From Ectobacillus sp048976805 (lineage in GTDB: Bacteria > Bacillota > Bacilli > Bacillales > Bacillaceae_G), in contig JBHGUR010000085.1 in the NCBI GenBank assembly GCA_048976805.1, positions 29,648 to 93,647 on the forward strand: 64,000 bases of DNA. Reading direction: 5' to 3'. Positions 48,979 through 57,463 of this stretch are shown piece after piece (the first letter of the stretch is position 1; every line of letters begins with the position of its first letter). The position numbers and the translations under genes were made by a program. A model generated the notes under the pieces. That model saw only the letters and a list, made by a program, of their open reading frames with translations, ran no database searches and had not been told where the DNA came from.

Positions 48979-49839
48979 GTGGCATCTTTACGCGATATTA
49001 AAACGAAAATCGTTTCTACAAAGAAAACGAGCCAAATTACAAAGGCGATGGAAATGGTATCTGCCTCCAAGCTGAACCGTGCAGAACAAAACGCGAAATC
49101 GTTTGTTCCTTATATGGATAAAATCCAAGAGGTGGTAGCGAATGTCGCGAGCGGCAGCAAAGGTGTAAATCATCCGATGCTCATTGCTCGTCCTGTAAAG
49201 CGTACAGGCTACATCGTTATTACATCCGACCGTGGATTAGCAGGCGCGTACAACAGCAACGTGCTGCGCGCTTTAAGCAAAGAAATTAAAGAACGTCACA
49301 ATATGGATTCCAGCCAATATGCTGTCATCGTAATCGGGCGTGTTGGACGCGACTATTTAAAACGCCGCAACTTCAATATTATTGATGAAATTACGGGCCT
49401 TTCTGACCAGCCTGTATTTGCGGACATTAAAGATATTGCATCCCGCGCGGTAGCGATGTTCACAGATGGCGCATATGACGAATTGTATATTTATTACAAC
49501 CATTATGTCAGCAAAATTCAGCAAGAGGTAGAGGCGAAGAAAATCCTGCCTTTAACTGACGTAGAATCCAATCAGCCGACAACTGTATACGAGTTCGAGC
49601 CTTCCGAAGAGGGAATTCTGAAAGTGTTATTGCCGCAATACGCAGAAAGCTTAGTTTACGGTGCCCTGCTGGACGGTAAAGCAAGTGAGCACGCTGCGCG
49701 CATGACAGCAATGAAGAACGCTACAGACAATGCGCTCGAAGTTATCGATACGCTTACGCTTTCTTACAACCGCGCTCGCCAAGCGGCGATTACGCAAGAA
49801 ATTACGGAAATTGTCGGCGGTGCAGCGGCATTGGAATAG
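48979..49839 (+). CDS. atpG: ATP synthase F1 subunit gamma
   Basis: 286 aa from GTG 48979 with AAAGGTGGTGAG before it. The two terminal helices (ASLRDIKTKIVSTKKTSQITKAMEMVSASKL-type N-terminus, and ARQAAITQEITEIVGGAAALE at the C-terminus) form the rotating shaft. VITSDRGLAGAYNSNV (about 76) is the conserved Rossmann part. Normal length. Confidence 0.96.
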   Translation: MASLRDIKTKIVSTKKTSQITKAMEMVSASKLNRAEQNAKSFVPYMDKIQEVVANVASGSKGVNHPMLIARPVKRTGYIVITSDRGLAGAYNSNVLRALSKEIKERHNMDSSQYAVIVIGRVGRDYLKRRNFNIIDEITGLSDQPVFADIKDIASRAVAMFTDGAYDELYIYYNHYVSKIQQEVEAKKILPLTDVESNQPTTVYEFEPSEEGILKVLLPQYAESLVYGALLDGKASEHAARMTAMKNATDNALEVIDTLTLSYNRARQAAITQEITEIVGGAAALE

Positions 49840-49937
49840 GATACGACTTGCCAATGGCGGGTTGAACGAATCGGTTTTTTAGTATCAGCCCTTTAGCTGA
49901 AGCTAAGAACATGAGTAAACAATTAGGAGGGAAACCG

Positions 49938-51350
49938 ATGAATAAAGGACGCATTACAGCAATAATGGGTCCGGTTGTAGACGTAAAGTTCGAAGACGGA
50001 CAGCTTCCTGCTCTCTACAACGCCCTTAAAGTAACGCACGAAGCACAAAGTGCAAACGAAACAACAATCAACCTGACATTAGAGGTTGCACTTCACTTAG
50101 GTGATGACACTGTTCGTACGGTTGCGATGTCTTCCACAGACGGACTTGTTCGCGGCATGGAAGCAGTAGATACTGGAAGCCCAATCTCTGTTCCTGTAGG
50201 TAACGCAACGCTTGGCCGCGTATTCAACGTGCTAGGCGATGCAATCGACTTAGACGGCGAAGTGCCGGCTGATGTTCGCCGCGACCCAATCCATCGCCCG
50301 GCTCCTGCTTTTGAAGAGCTTTCTACTAAAGTAGAAATTCTTGAAACAGGTATTAAAGTAGTAGACTTGCTTGCCCCTTATATTAAGGGTGGTAAAATCG
50401 GCCTATTCGGCGGCGCCGGTGTAGGTAAAACGGTATTAATCCAAGAATTGATCAACAACATCGCACAAGAGCACGGCGGTATTTCCGTATTCGCCGGTGT
50501 AGGGGAGCGTACTCGTGAAGGTAATGACTTGTACCATGAAATGAGCGACTCCGGCGTTATTAAGAAAACAGCGATGGTATTCGGCCAGATGAACGAGCCG
50601 CCTGGTGCGCGCCAACGTGTAGCGTTAACAGGTTTGACAATGGCTGAATATTTCCGTGATGAGCAAGGACAAGATGTGCTTCTGTTCATCGATAACATCT
50701 TCCGTTTCACGCAAGCAGGTTCCGAGGTATCCGCGCTTTTAGGCCGTATGCCGTCTGCGGTAGGTTACCAGCCTACACTTGCGACTGAAATGGGCCAATT
50801 GCAAGAGCGTATTACATCTACCAACAAAGGTTCCATTACTTCCATTCAGGCAGTATACGTACCGGCGGATGACTACACTGACCCGGCTCCTGCAACAACG
50901 TTCGCGCACTTGGATGCAACGACAAACCTTGAGCGCCGTTTAACGCAAATGGGTATTTACCCTGCGGTGGACCCATTGGCTTCGACATCCCGCGCGCTTT
51001 CTCCGGAAATCGTTGGGGAAGAGCACTACCAAGTAGCCCGTCAAGTACAGCAAACATTGCAACGCTACAGAGAACTTTTAGACATCATCGCTATCCTTGG
51101 TATGGACGAGTTGTCTGAAGAAGATAAGCTAATCGTACACCGTGCACGCCGCATCCAGTTCTTCTTATCTCAAAACTTCCACGTAGCTGAGCAATTTACA
51201 GGCCAACCAGGATCTTATGTGCCTGTAAAAGAAACTGTACGCGGCTTTAAAGAAATTTTAGAAGGAAAATATGACGACCTTCCAGAAGAAGCATTCCGTC
51301 TAGTAGGTCGCATTGAAGAAGCTGTTGAGAAAGCGAAAACTCTAGTATAA
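49938..51350 (+). CDS. atpD: ATP synthase F1 subunit beta
   Basis: 470 aa from ATG 49938, which has TAGGAGGG before it; the frame extends to 49911 without a site. It holds the catalytic nucleotide sites: Walker A GGAGVGKT (158-165), the catalytic glutamate in GVGERTREGNDLYHEM (about 190), Walker B VLLFIDNIFRF and the DELSEED lever near residue 390 (DELSEEDKLIVHRARR). It fits the Bacillus enzyme in length and sequence. Confidence 0.97.
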   Translation: MNKGRITAIMGPVVDVKFEDGQLPALYNALKVTHEAQSANETTINLTLEVALHLGDDTVRTVAMSSTDGLVRGMEAVDTGSPISVPVGNATLGRVFNVLGDAIDLDGEVPADVRRDPIHRPAPAFEELSTKVEILETGIKVVDLLAPYIKGGKIGLFGGAGVGKTVLIQELINNIAQEHGGISVFAGVGERTREGNDLYHEMSDSGVIKKTAMVFGQMNEPPGARQRVALTGLTMAEYFRDEQGQDVLLFIDNIFRFTQAGSEVSALLGRMPSAVGYQPTLATEMGQLQERITSTNKGSITSIQAVYVPADDYTDPAPATTFAHLDATTNLERRLTQMGIYPAVDPLASTSRALSPEIVGEEHYQVARQVQQTLQRYRELLDIIAILGMDELSEEDKLIVHRARRIQFFLSQNFHVAEQFTGQPGSYVPVKETVRGFKEILEGKYDDLPEEAFRLVGRIEEAVEKAKTLV

Positions 51351-51372
51351 AAGGTCTAGGGGGGACTTATTC

Positions 51373-51774
51373 ATGAAGACAATTCAAGTCAGTATTGTAA
51401 CTCCTGACGGACCGGTATACGAACAAGATGTAGAAATGGTAAGCGTAAAAGCTGAAAGCGGGGAAATGGGTATTCTTCCTGGCCACATTTCTACTGTGGC
51501 ACCGCTGCAAATCAGTCCGATCCGCCTGAAGACAGGCAACAAAACGGATTATGTGGCAGTAAGCGGCGGCTTCATTGAAGTGCGCCCGACGAAGGTGACC
51601 ATACTTGCACCTTCAGCAGAGCTAGCGTCCCATATTGACATTCACCGCGCGAACGAAGCGAAGCGCCGCGCGGAGCGCCGTTTGCAAGAAAAGCAAACCA
51701 ATATGGACTTCAAACGAGCTGAGCTTGCATTAAAACGTGCAATCAACCGTCTGAACGTTGCGAATATGAAGTAG
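51373..51774 (+). CDS. atpC: ATP synthase F1 subunit epsilon
   Basis: 133 aa. An N-terminal beta-barrel (IQVSIVTPDGPVYEQDVEMVSVKAESGEMGILPGH) and two C-terminal helices (about 88-133, ANEAKRRAERRLQEKQ). The C-terminal helices inhibit ATP hydrolysis when extended. It is the last gene of the operon, followed by a terminator. Confidence 0.95.
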   Translation: MKTIQVSIVTPDGPVYEQDVEMVSVKAESGEMGILPGHISTVAPLQISPIRLKTGNKTDYVAVSGGFIEVRPTKVTILAPSAELASHIDIHRANEAKRRAERRLQEKQTNMDFKRAELALKRAINRLNVANMK

Positions 51775-51781
51775 TGAGATG

Positions 51782-51816
51782 AACCGCAAAGGGGTTTCCT
51801 TTGCGGTTTGTTTTTT
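51782..51816 (+). terminator. Rho-independent terminator of the atp operon
   Basis: AACCGCAAAGG pairs perfectly with CCTTTGCGGTT around GGTTT, followed by TGTTTTTT. Confidence 0.92.
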
Positions 51817-51837
51817 AGGAGGGAGAGAGGTTCGAAC

Positions 51838-51945
51838 AATTAATTCAACGCAATTTAAGATTAATTCAACCCAATTTACAATTAATTCGACCCAATTTAC
51901 AATTAATTCAACCGATCCGGGCAATAATTCAACCAAAAGCACAGC
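51838..51945. repeat. About 21-bp tandem repeat, locus 2
   Basis: About five units of the ATTTACAATTAATTCAACCC type, closing with ATCCGGGCAATAATTCAACC as locus 1 does. It lies just after the atp terminator. A reading frame runs through it (repeating N-S-T-Q-F-T-I), but the frame has no homolog I recognise. Confidence 0.8.
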
Positions 51946-52069
51946 TTGTAGCATATCTGTCCCCTTTCTCGAATACAATCCTATAGGACCTGTAAGTTGT
52001 ACTACATGTTGCAGCTTCACTTCCGCAAAGGTTTAGCAGCAGGAAAAATCAACCGCAGGAGGGGATTGT

Positions 52070-52750
52070 GTGATTAGCGATTTTAAGAAGCAAGCGTTGG
52101 CATCGCTGCAAGGGAAATGGGGATTTAGCGCCGGAGTCACCTTTTTGTATTACTTAATAGCGGTCGGCGGAATTTACGCGCTTTTAGGTTTGCTTGGGGT
52201 GATTGTGTTTGCGGCGGCCGGAACAGATTGGCAAGCTTTTGCCTTTTTCGTATCGTACTTCGTGTATATCGTTGCGGCGTTGCTGCTGTCAGGGATTATG
52301 TCATTTGGCATATTGAAGGTTTACTTGCAGCTGGCAAAACGGGAGGATGTCGGATTTGGTGCCCTGTTTGACTATTTCCGCAGTTGGGAGCGGATTTGGA
52401 CAGCGTTTAAAGTTACATTTTTTATAGGCCTTTATACATTCCTATGGTCTCTTTTGCTTGTCATTCCAGGCATTATAAAAGCCTTCTCTTATTCTATGAC
52501 ATATTATATTTTACTGGAAAATCCCCAATATACGGTTCATGAAGCAATTGCCGAGAGCAGACGGATTATGGATGGGCGCAAAATGGATTTATTTTTGCTT
52601 TTCTTAAGCTTTATCGGCTGGTGTATTCTTGCTGCCTTTACATTTGGAATCGCCTACCTTTGGTTAACTCCGTATATTAACACGGCGATGGCACATTTCT
52701 ACTTAAAAGCATCTAAAGGTGATGAAACAGAACCGGAAATTGCGGGATAA
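52070..52750 (+). CDS. DUF975 membrane protein
   Basis: 226 aa from GTG 52070 with GCAGGAGGGG upstream. About six hydrophobic segments; the opening ISDFKKQALASLQGKWGFSAGVTFLYYL and SYSMTYYILLENPQYTVHEAIAESRRIMDGRKMDLF are the DUF975 family pattern, common in Firmicutes. The function is not known. It ends in a glutamate-rich tail and shares its terminator with the converging rocR gene. Confidence 0.8.
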   Translation: MISDFKKQALASLQGKWGFSAGVTFLYYLIAVGGIYALLGLLGVIVFAAAGTDWQAFAFFVSYFVYIVAALLLSGIMSFGILKVYLQLAKREDVGFGALFDYFRSWERIWTAFKVTFFIGLYTFLWSLLLVIPGIIKAFSYSMTYYILLENPQYTVHEAIAESRRIMDGRKMDLFLLFLSFIGWCILAAFTFGIAYLWLTPYINTAMAHFYLKASKGDETEPEIAG

Positions 52751-52765
52751 GGGTTACACGGCTGA

Positions 52766-52799
52766 AAAAAGCATTAAGCGCGGCTGCTTAATGCTTTTT
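52766..52799. terminator. Bidirectional terminator between DUF975 gene and rocR
   Basis: AAAAAGCATTAAGC pairs perfectly with GCTTAATGCTTTTT around GCGGCT; the A and T tracts make it work from both sides. Confidence 0.88.
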
Positions 52800-52810
52800 G
52801 TTATTTATAA

Positions 52811-54202
52811 TTACCGTATTCCGTATTTTTTTAGGCGATATTGCAGGCTTTGCCTGCTTAGGCCAAGCATCCGCGCGGTTTTGGAAATATTTCCGTTATT
52901 CTCCTTCAACAGCCGCTGAATATATAAAGATTCGGTTTCCCCAATCTTCTGCTTAAGAGAGGAGACAGTCTTATCTTCTGTTAAATTTTTATTAACAGCC
53001 GCAGCTTGGGCGAATTTATAAAATCGAGACGGGAGATGGGCCAGCTGGATATAGCTCCCGGACTCAATCAGATTCATTGCCCCCTCGATCATATGCTCTA
53101 ATTCCCTGACGTTCCCGGGCCAATCGTGGCGCAGGAACAGCTCCGTTACGTCTTCGGCGATTCCGCGTATATGCAGTCCAAACAGCATATTGTATTTTTG
53201 AATAAAGTGCTGCGTGAGCGGCATAATATCTTCCTTCCTTTCGCGAAGGGGCGGAAGAAATAAGGTTACGACACTGAGACGGTAATAGAAATCTTTCCTT
53301 AAGCGGTTATTGGCAATTGCTTCAATGGGGTCTTCGTTAATAGTAGCAATGATGCGTACGTCGACATCTGTTTCTTGTATCGCTCCGACGCGGCGTATTT
53401 TTCTTTCCTGAATCACCCGCAGCAGCTTTGCCTGCAAGTGCGGGCTTAAGGAGTTAATTTCATCTAAAAGCAATGTGCCCCCGTTTGCCTCTTCAAATAA
53501 TCCGGGCTTATCAATTGCTCCGGTGAACGCCCCTTTTTTTGTGCCGAACAAAATGCTTTCCATTAAGCTTTCCGGAATGGCGGCGCAGTTTTGGGAAATG
53601 AACGGCTTTGCGGCCCGCGCGCTTGCATTATGGATGCTTTGGGCGAATACTTCTTTCCCGGTTCCAGTTTCGCCGACAAGAAGGATGGAAGAGGAGGTGC
53701 GCGATGCACGCTTTGCCTCGGCAATAACAGATGAAGCGGCCGAGGACTTTCCGATAATCCGCTCGAACGTGAACTTGGAATCCTTCTGCTGCAGAACGGT
53801 TTTTTTTATGTTCTTTTCAAGCTGGGTAATGTCCTTTACAATTTCAATCGCTCCGATAATGCTGCCGTCGCGGATAATCGGAAACGTATCGTTGACTGTT
53901 GTAATCTTTTTCCCTTTATTATTAAAGTAAGTTTGCTTAATATGCCGTCTTGCTTTGCCGAATTTAAGCGCATCCATTAGAGTGCTGCTTTGGTTATCTG
54001 TAAACGCAAAAACATCCAGCAAATTTTTATCCAATACTTCCTTGCTGTCCATCGACTCGATTTCCATCATTTTTTTATTATATATAATGGTCTTGCCATG
54101 CTCATTAATGGCATGGATGCCTAAATCTATTTCATTTAGAAGCAGCTCGTAAAATTCATTTTTTGCTAAAATGCTATGAAGCTCTTTTGCTGTTGCCATC
54201 AT
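52811..54202 (-). CDS. rocR: Sigma-54-dependent arginine catabolism activator RocR
   Basis: 463 aa from the ATG at 54202 (AAAGGGGGATTC before it). Residues about 15-135 are a PAS-like sensor (GIHAINEHGKTIIYNKKMMEIE, FNNKGKKITTVNDTFPI) very like B. subtilis RocR, which responds to ornithine or citrulline. The AAA+ domain follows with Walker A VGETGTGKEVFAQSIH, the sigma-54 loop GAFTGA and Walker B GGTLLLDEINSL. The C-terminal Fis-type helix-turn-helix is GNISKTARMLGLSRQSLQYRLKKYG. It is divergent from rocD, whose -24/-12 promoter and upstream sites lie between them. Confidence 0.93.
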   Translation of the reverse strand: MMATAKELHSILAKNEFYELLLNEIDLGIHAINEHGKTIIYNKKMMEIESMDSKEVLDKNLLDVFAFTDNQSSTLMDALKFGKARRHIKQTYFNNKGKKITTVNDTFPIIRDGSIIGAIEIVKDITQLEKNIKKTVLQQKDSKFTFERIIGKSSAASSVIAEAKRASRTSSSILLVGETGTGKEVFAQSIHNASARAAKPFISQNCAAIPESLMESILFGTKKGAFTGAIDKPGLFEEANGGTLLLDEINSLSPHLQAKLLRVIQERKIRRVGAIQETDVDVRIIATINEDPIEAIANNRLRKDFYYRLSVVTLFLPPLRERKEDIMPLTQHFIQKYNMLFGLHIRGIAEDVTELFLRHDWPGNVRELEHMIEGAMNLIESGSYIQLAHLPSRFYKFAQAAAVNKNLTEDKTVSSLKQKIGETESLYIQRLLKENNGNISKTARMLGLSRQSLQYRLKKYGIR

Positions 54203-54247
54203 GAATCCCCCTTTGCAATTCAACGTGCCGTACCTTAAATTTATAAA

Positions 54248-54320
54248 AATTTTGCAAAAACCGCAAAAACTTTTTGCATGTTAACAGCATTTTGCGCAAA
54301 AAAACTTTGCACTGCAAATG
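54248..54320 (+). promoter_or_regulatory. Likely RocR upstream activating sites
   Basis: Several related motifs in a short stretch: TTTTGCAAAAACCGCAAAAA, TTTTTGCATG, the palindrome TTTGCGCAAA (54291-54300) and ACTGCAAATGG. They lie 30-100 bp upstream of the -24 element, where sigma-54 activators bind. The assignment to RocR is by position. Confidence 0.6.
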
Positions 54321-54350
54321 GCGCTTCTTGTCATGGCAATCATTTAAAGT

Positions 54351-54366
54351 TGGCATACAATTTGCA
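54351..54366 (+). promoter_or_regulatory. Sigma-54 (SigL) promoter of rocD
   Basis: TGGCA at 54351-54355 and TTGCA at 54362-54366 give the consensus TGGCAC-N5-TTGCA with the correct -24/-12 spacing. It lies 66 bp before the rocD ATG and requires RocR. Confidence 0.9.
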
Positions 54367-54431
54367 AAGAAATAGGTGAAGAGGCAATCGCGAATATATT
54401 AAAGATAGATAGAAAAAGGAGAGAGAGAAGA

Positions 54432-55634
54432 ATGAATACTGTATCGCAATCAAACCGCATTATTGAGCAAACAAATCAATATGGGGCAAATAACTATCAT
54501 CCGCTTCCTGTCGTGATTTCCAAGGCGCAGGGCGTTTGGGTGTACGATCCGGAAGGAAACAAGTATATGGATATGCTTAGTGCGTATTCTGCGGTAAACC
54601 AAGGGCATAGACATCCCAAAATTATTAAGGCGCTTAAAGACCAAGCTGACAAAGTAACGCTTACTTCCCGCGCTTTCCACAATGACCAGCTTGCGCCTTT
54701 TTATGAAAAAGTGGCAGCGTTTACGAAAAAAGATATGGTTTTGCCGATGAATACAGGTGCCGAAGCGGTGGAAACAGCTGTAAAAGCGGCAAGACGGTGG
54801 GCTTACGATGTAAAAGGAGTGCCGGACAATCAGGCTGAAATCATCGCCTGCACCGGAAACTTCCACGGCCGGACGATGACGGCGGTATCTCTTTCTTCAG
54901 AAAAGGAATACCAAAGGGGCTTCGGGCCGTTTTTGCCAGGGATCAAGCTCGTTCCTTACGGGGACTTGGAGGCGCTAAAAGCGGCGATTACCCCGAATAC
55001 GGCGGCATTTTTGCTGGAGCCGATTCAAGGCGAAGCCGGTATTATTATTCCAAGGGACGGATTCTTAAAAGAAGCGTATGCAGTGTGCAAGGAGCAGCAA
55101 GTATTGTTTATTGCCGATGAAATTCAAACGGGGCTTGGCCGCACTGGCCAAACGTTCGCCTGCGATTGGGAAGACGTTGTGCCGGATATGTATATTCTCG
55201 GCAAGGCGCTTGGCGGCGGGGTGTTCCCGATTTCCTGCGTTGCGGCGAACCGCGATATATTGGGCGTCTTTAATCCGGGCTCCCACGGCTCTACTTTCGG
55301 AGGAAACCCGTTAGCTTGCGCCGTTTCCGTCGCGGCGTTGGAAGTAATTGAGGAGGAAAATCTGACAGAGCGCTCCCGTGAGCTGGGCGAATATTTTATG
55401 AAAGAGCTGCGGTCGATTCAAAATCCGGCGATTAAAGAAATAAGGGGAAGAGGATTATTTATCGGAGTTGAGCTATACGGCCCGGCGCGCCCATATTGCG
55501 AGAAGCTGAAGGAAATGGGCTTGCTTTGCAAGGAGACGCATGAAACGACAATCCGGTTTGCGCCGCCTTTAGTGATTTCGCAAGAAGAGCTGGATTGGGC
55601 AATTGCGAAAATCAAACAGGTGCTGCAGGCTTAA
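54432..55634 (+). CDS. rocD: Ornithine aminotransferase
   Basis: 400 aa class III aminotransferase. It turns ornithine and 2-oxoglutarate into glutamate semialdehyde and glutamate in arginine breakdown. The PLP lysine is K258 (YILGKALGGGVFPIS); LFIADEIQTGLGRTG (about 225) and STFGGNPLACAVSVAALEV (about 290) are family signatures. AAAAGGAGAGAGAG precedes ATG 54432. Its sigma-54 promoter and neighbour rocR fix the specificity as ornithine rather than acetylornithine. Confidence 0.95.
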   Translation: MNTVSQSNRIIEQTNQYGANNYHPLPVVISKAQGVWVYDPEGNKYMDMLSAYSAVNQGHRHPKIIKALKDQADKVTLTSRAFHNDQLAPFYEKVAAFTKKDMVLPMNTGAEAVETAVKAARRWAYDVKGVPDNQAEIIACTGNFHGRTMTAVSLSSEKEYQRGFGPFLPGIKLVPYGDLEALKAAITPNTAAFLLEPIQGEAGIIIPRDGFLKEAYAVCKEQQVLFIADEIQTGLGRTGQTFACDWEDVVPDMYILGKALGGGVFPISCVAANRDILGVFNPGSHGSTFGGNPLACAVSVAALEVIEEENLTERSRELGEYFMKELRSIQNPAIKEIRGRGLFIGVELYGPARPYCEKLKEMGLLCKETHETTIRFAPPLVISQEELDWAIAKIKQVLQA

Positions 55635-55699
55635 TGTGAAAGGCGGTTATCCTGCCGCCTTTTCTTTCGGTTTGAATGGACAGAATTTTTTAAAAATTA

Positions 55700-55820
55700 G
55701 TTCTGTTAAAGGCTAATGTTGATTTGGAACGAAAGGCGGCGACTCCAGCGGGAAAAGCGGCTTGGCCCCGCCCGCGGAAAGCGTCCGCCTGTAGTGGTCA
55801 ACAATCAAGTTTAACAGAGC
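55700..55820 (-). repeat. Family B repeat between rocD and rocE with 8-bp duplication
   Basis: TTCTGTTAAAGGCTAATG at the left and AATCAAGTTTAACAGAGCC at the right are inverted. TAAAAATT stands directly outside both ends (before AGTTCTG and after GAGCC), an 8-bp A/T-rich duplication. The interior GGCGGCGACTCCAGCGGG and CGTCCGCCTGTAGTGG matches other B copies. Confidence 0.85.
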
Positions 55821-55894
55821 CTAAAAATTAGATTCCAATGCTGAAGCAGCAGATATACAGAGATAAGGGAGACAAACAACGAAGGGGGATTTTC

Positions 55895-57307
55895 ATGTTA
55901 AGTCAAAATGATGGGTTAAAACGCGAGCTCAGGAGCCGCCATATTTTTATGATTGCGCTTGGAGGCGTTATTGGGACAGGTCTGTTTATGAGCTCGGGCT
56001 ATACAATTCATGAAGCGGGGCCGGGCGGCGCTATTCTCGCGTACCTGGTGGGCGGCTTCGTTATGTATTTAACGATGCTTTGCCTTGGCGAGCTGGCGGT
56101 GGCAACGCCGCATGTAGGCTCTTATCAAACATATGCAACACAGCATATTTCGCCGGGAACGGGCTACGTCGTTGGCTGGATGTCGTGGCTGAACTGGTCT
56201 GTGACCGTCGGGCTGGAGCTGTTGACGGTAAGCCTTCTTATGAAACGCTGGTTTCCCGATGTTCCATCCTGGATTTGGTGTGTTGTATTTGCAGTGCTGC
56301 TTTTTGTTGTAAACGCTTTATCGACAAGGAGCTTTGCGGAAGTGGAGTTTTGGTTTGCAAGCATTAAAGTAATTACAATCATCGTATTTATTCTGCTTGG
56401 CGGCGCCGCGATGTTTGGCTTGCTGAAAATGAAAGGGGGCGAAGCTGCGCCTTTCCTGACGAATTTTACAGATAATGGAGGTTTGTTTCCAAATGGAGTG
56501 GCTGCCATTTTAGTAACGATGATTGGCGTCAACTTTTCCTTCCAAGGAACGGAGCTTGTCGGAGTTGCGGCCGGGGAGAGCGAACATCCGGAAAAAACGA
56601 TTCCGCGGGCAATCCATAACACAGTATGGCGTATTCTTATTTTTTTTGTTTTATCTGTTTTCATTCTTGCTGGCCTGTTTCCGTGGCAAAAGGCGGGGCT
56701 TGTTGAAAGCCCGTTCGTCGTTGTTTTTGATAAAATAGGAGTTCCATACGCGGCTGATATTATGAATTTCGTCATTATTACAGCGGTGCTATCGGTGGCG
56801 AACTCCGGCTTGTACGCAACGTCGCGCGTGCTTTGGTCCATGTCCAAGCAAGGGATGGTTAATCCAGTATTCGGCAAGCTATCGAAAAGAGGAGTTCCCA
56901 TTCATGCGCTAACAGCGAGCATGATTGTCGGCTGCTTATCCTTGTTGTGCGGCTTTTTTGCGGAAGATACGGTATATTTATGGCTTCTTTCGATTGCCGG
57001 TTTTGGCGCGGTCTTCGTTTGGGCTTCCATCGCATTGTCCAACCTGTTGGCGCGGCGGGCGTTTTTGAAAAACGGCGGCGATGTACGTACATTAAAATTT
57101 AAAACGCCGCTGTACCCGGTTGTTCCGCTGCTGGCGTTAGCGTGCAATACATTTGTGATGGTCAGCCTTGCGTTCATCCCGGACCAGCGAATGGCATTGT
57201 ATTACGGCATTCCATTTCTAATTGCATGCGCATTGTATTACCATTTTGTAGCGAAACATAAAATGAAGAAAAATGATAGAATGCTAAAAGAAGAGAGAGG
57301 AGCATAA
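55895..57307 (+). CDS. rocE: Amino-acid permease RocE-like
   Basis: 470 aa from ATG 55895 (GAAGGGGG upstream); the frame opens earlier at 55838 but the N-terminus LSQNDGLKRELRSRHIFMIALGGVIGTGLF is typical. Twelve membrane segments of the amino-acid permease (APC) family. In B. subtilis RocE takes up arginine and ornithine and is encoded after rocD under RocR control. Here a MITE and no visible promoter separate the two, so it probably still depends on read-through from rocD. Related AnsP/GabP-type carriers cannot be fully excluded. Confidence 0.85.
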   Translation: MLSQNDGLKRELRSRHIFMIALGGVIGTGLFMSSGYTIHEAGPGGAILAYLVGGFVMYLTMLCLGELAVATPHVGSYQTYATQHISPGTGYVVGWMSWLNWSVTVGLELLTVSLLMKRWFPDVPSWIWCVVFAVLLFVVNALSTRSFAEVEFWFASIKVITIIVFILLGGAAMFGLLKMKGGEAAPFLTNFTDNGGLFPNGVAAILVTMIGVNFSFQGTELVGVAAGESEHPEKTIPRAIHNTVWRILIFFVLSVFILAGLFPWQKAGLVESPFVVVFDKIGVPYAADIMNFVIITAVLSVANSGLYATSRVLWSMSKQGMVNPVFGKLSKRGVPIHALTASMIVGCLSLLCGFFAEDTVYLWLLSIAGFGAVFVWASIALSNLLARRAFLKNGGDVRTLKFKTPLYPVVPLLALACNTFVMVSLAFIPDQRMALYYGIPFLIACALYYHFVAKHKMKKNDRMLKEERGA

Positions 57308-57316
57308 TGGAAAAAA

Positions 57317-57367
57317 AGGGGGGCTGACCCAAAACGCTAACGCGTTTTGCGGTCAGTCCCTTTGTTT
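57317..57367 (+). terminator. Terminator after rocE
   Basis: GGGCTGACC...GGTCAGTCCC with an inner perfect stem CAAAACGC/GCGTTTTG around TAAC, followed by TTTGTTTT. The whole is a long two-part hairpin. Confidence 0.85.
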
Positions 57368-57369
57368 TA

Positions 57370-57430
57370 GCTCTGTTAAACTTGATTGTTGATTTTCCAC
57401 TACAGGCGGGCGCCCCGCGCTTTTCTTATT
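57370..57430 (+). repeat. Hybrid of family B left end and family C right end
   Basis: GCTCTGTTAAACTTGATTG through CCACTACAGGCGGG is family B, which passes directly into GGCGCCCCGCGCTTTTCTTA of family C. The shared GGCGGGCG stretch is the joint, suggesting recombination between neighbouring B and C elements. Confidence 0.7.
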
Positions 57431-57463
57431 TGATGGGAATCCGGTTGCTTTTCCCATCTGCTT

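Noticed and set aside
51779..52036. 85-aa frame through the 21-bp tandem repeat with N-S-T-Q-F-T-I units
   Set aside because: It begins inside the atp terminator stem, has no ribosome site and owes its pattern to the DNA repeat, which also appears at 21335 where no such frame exists.
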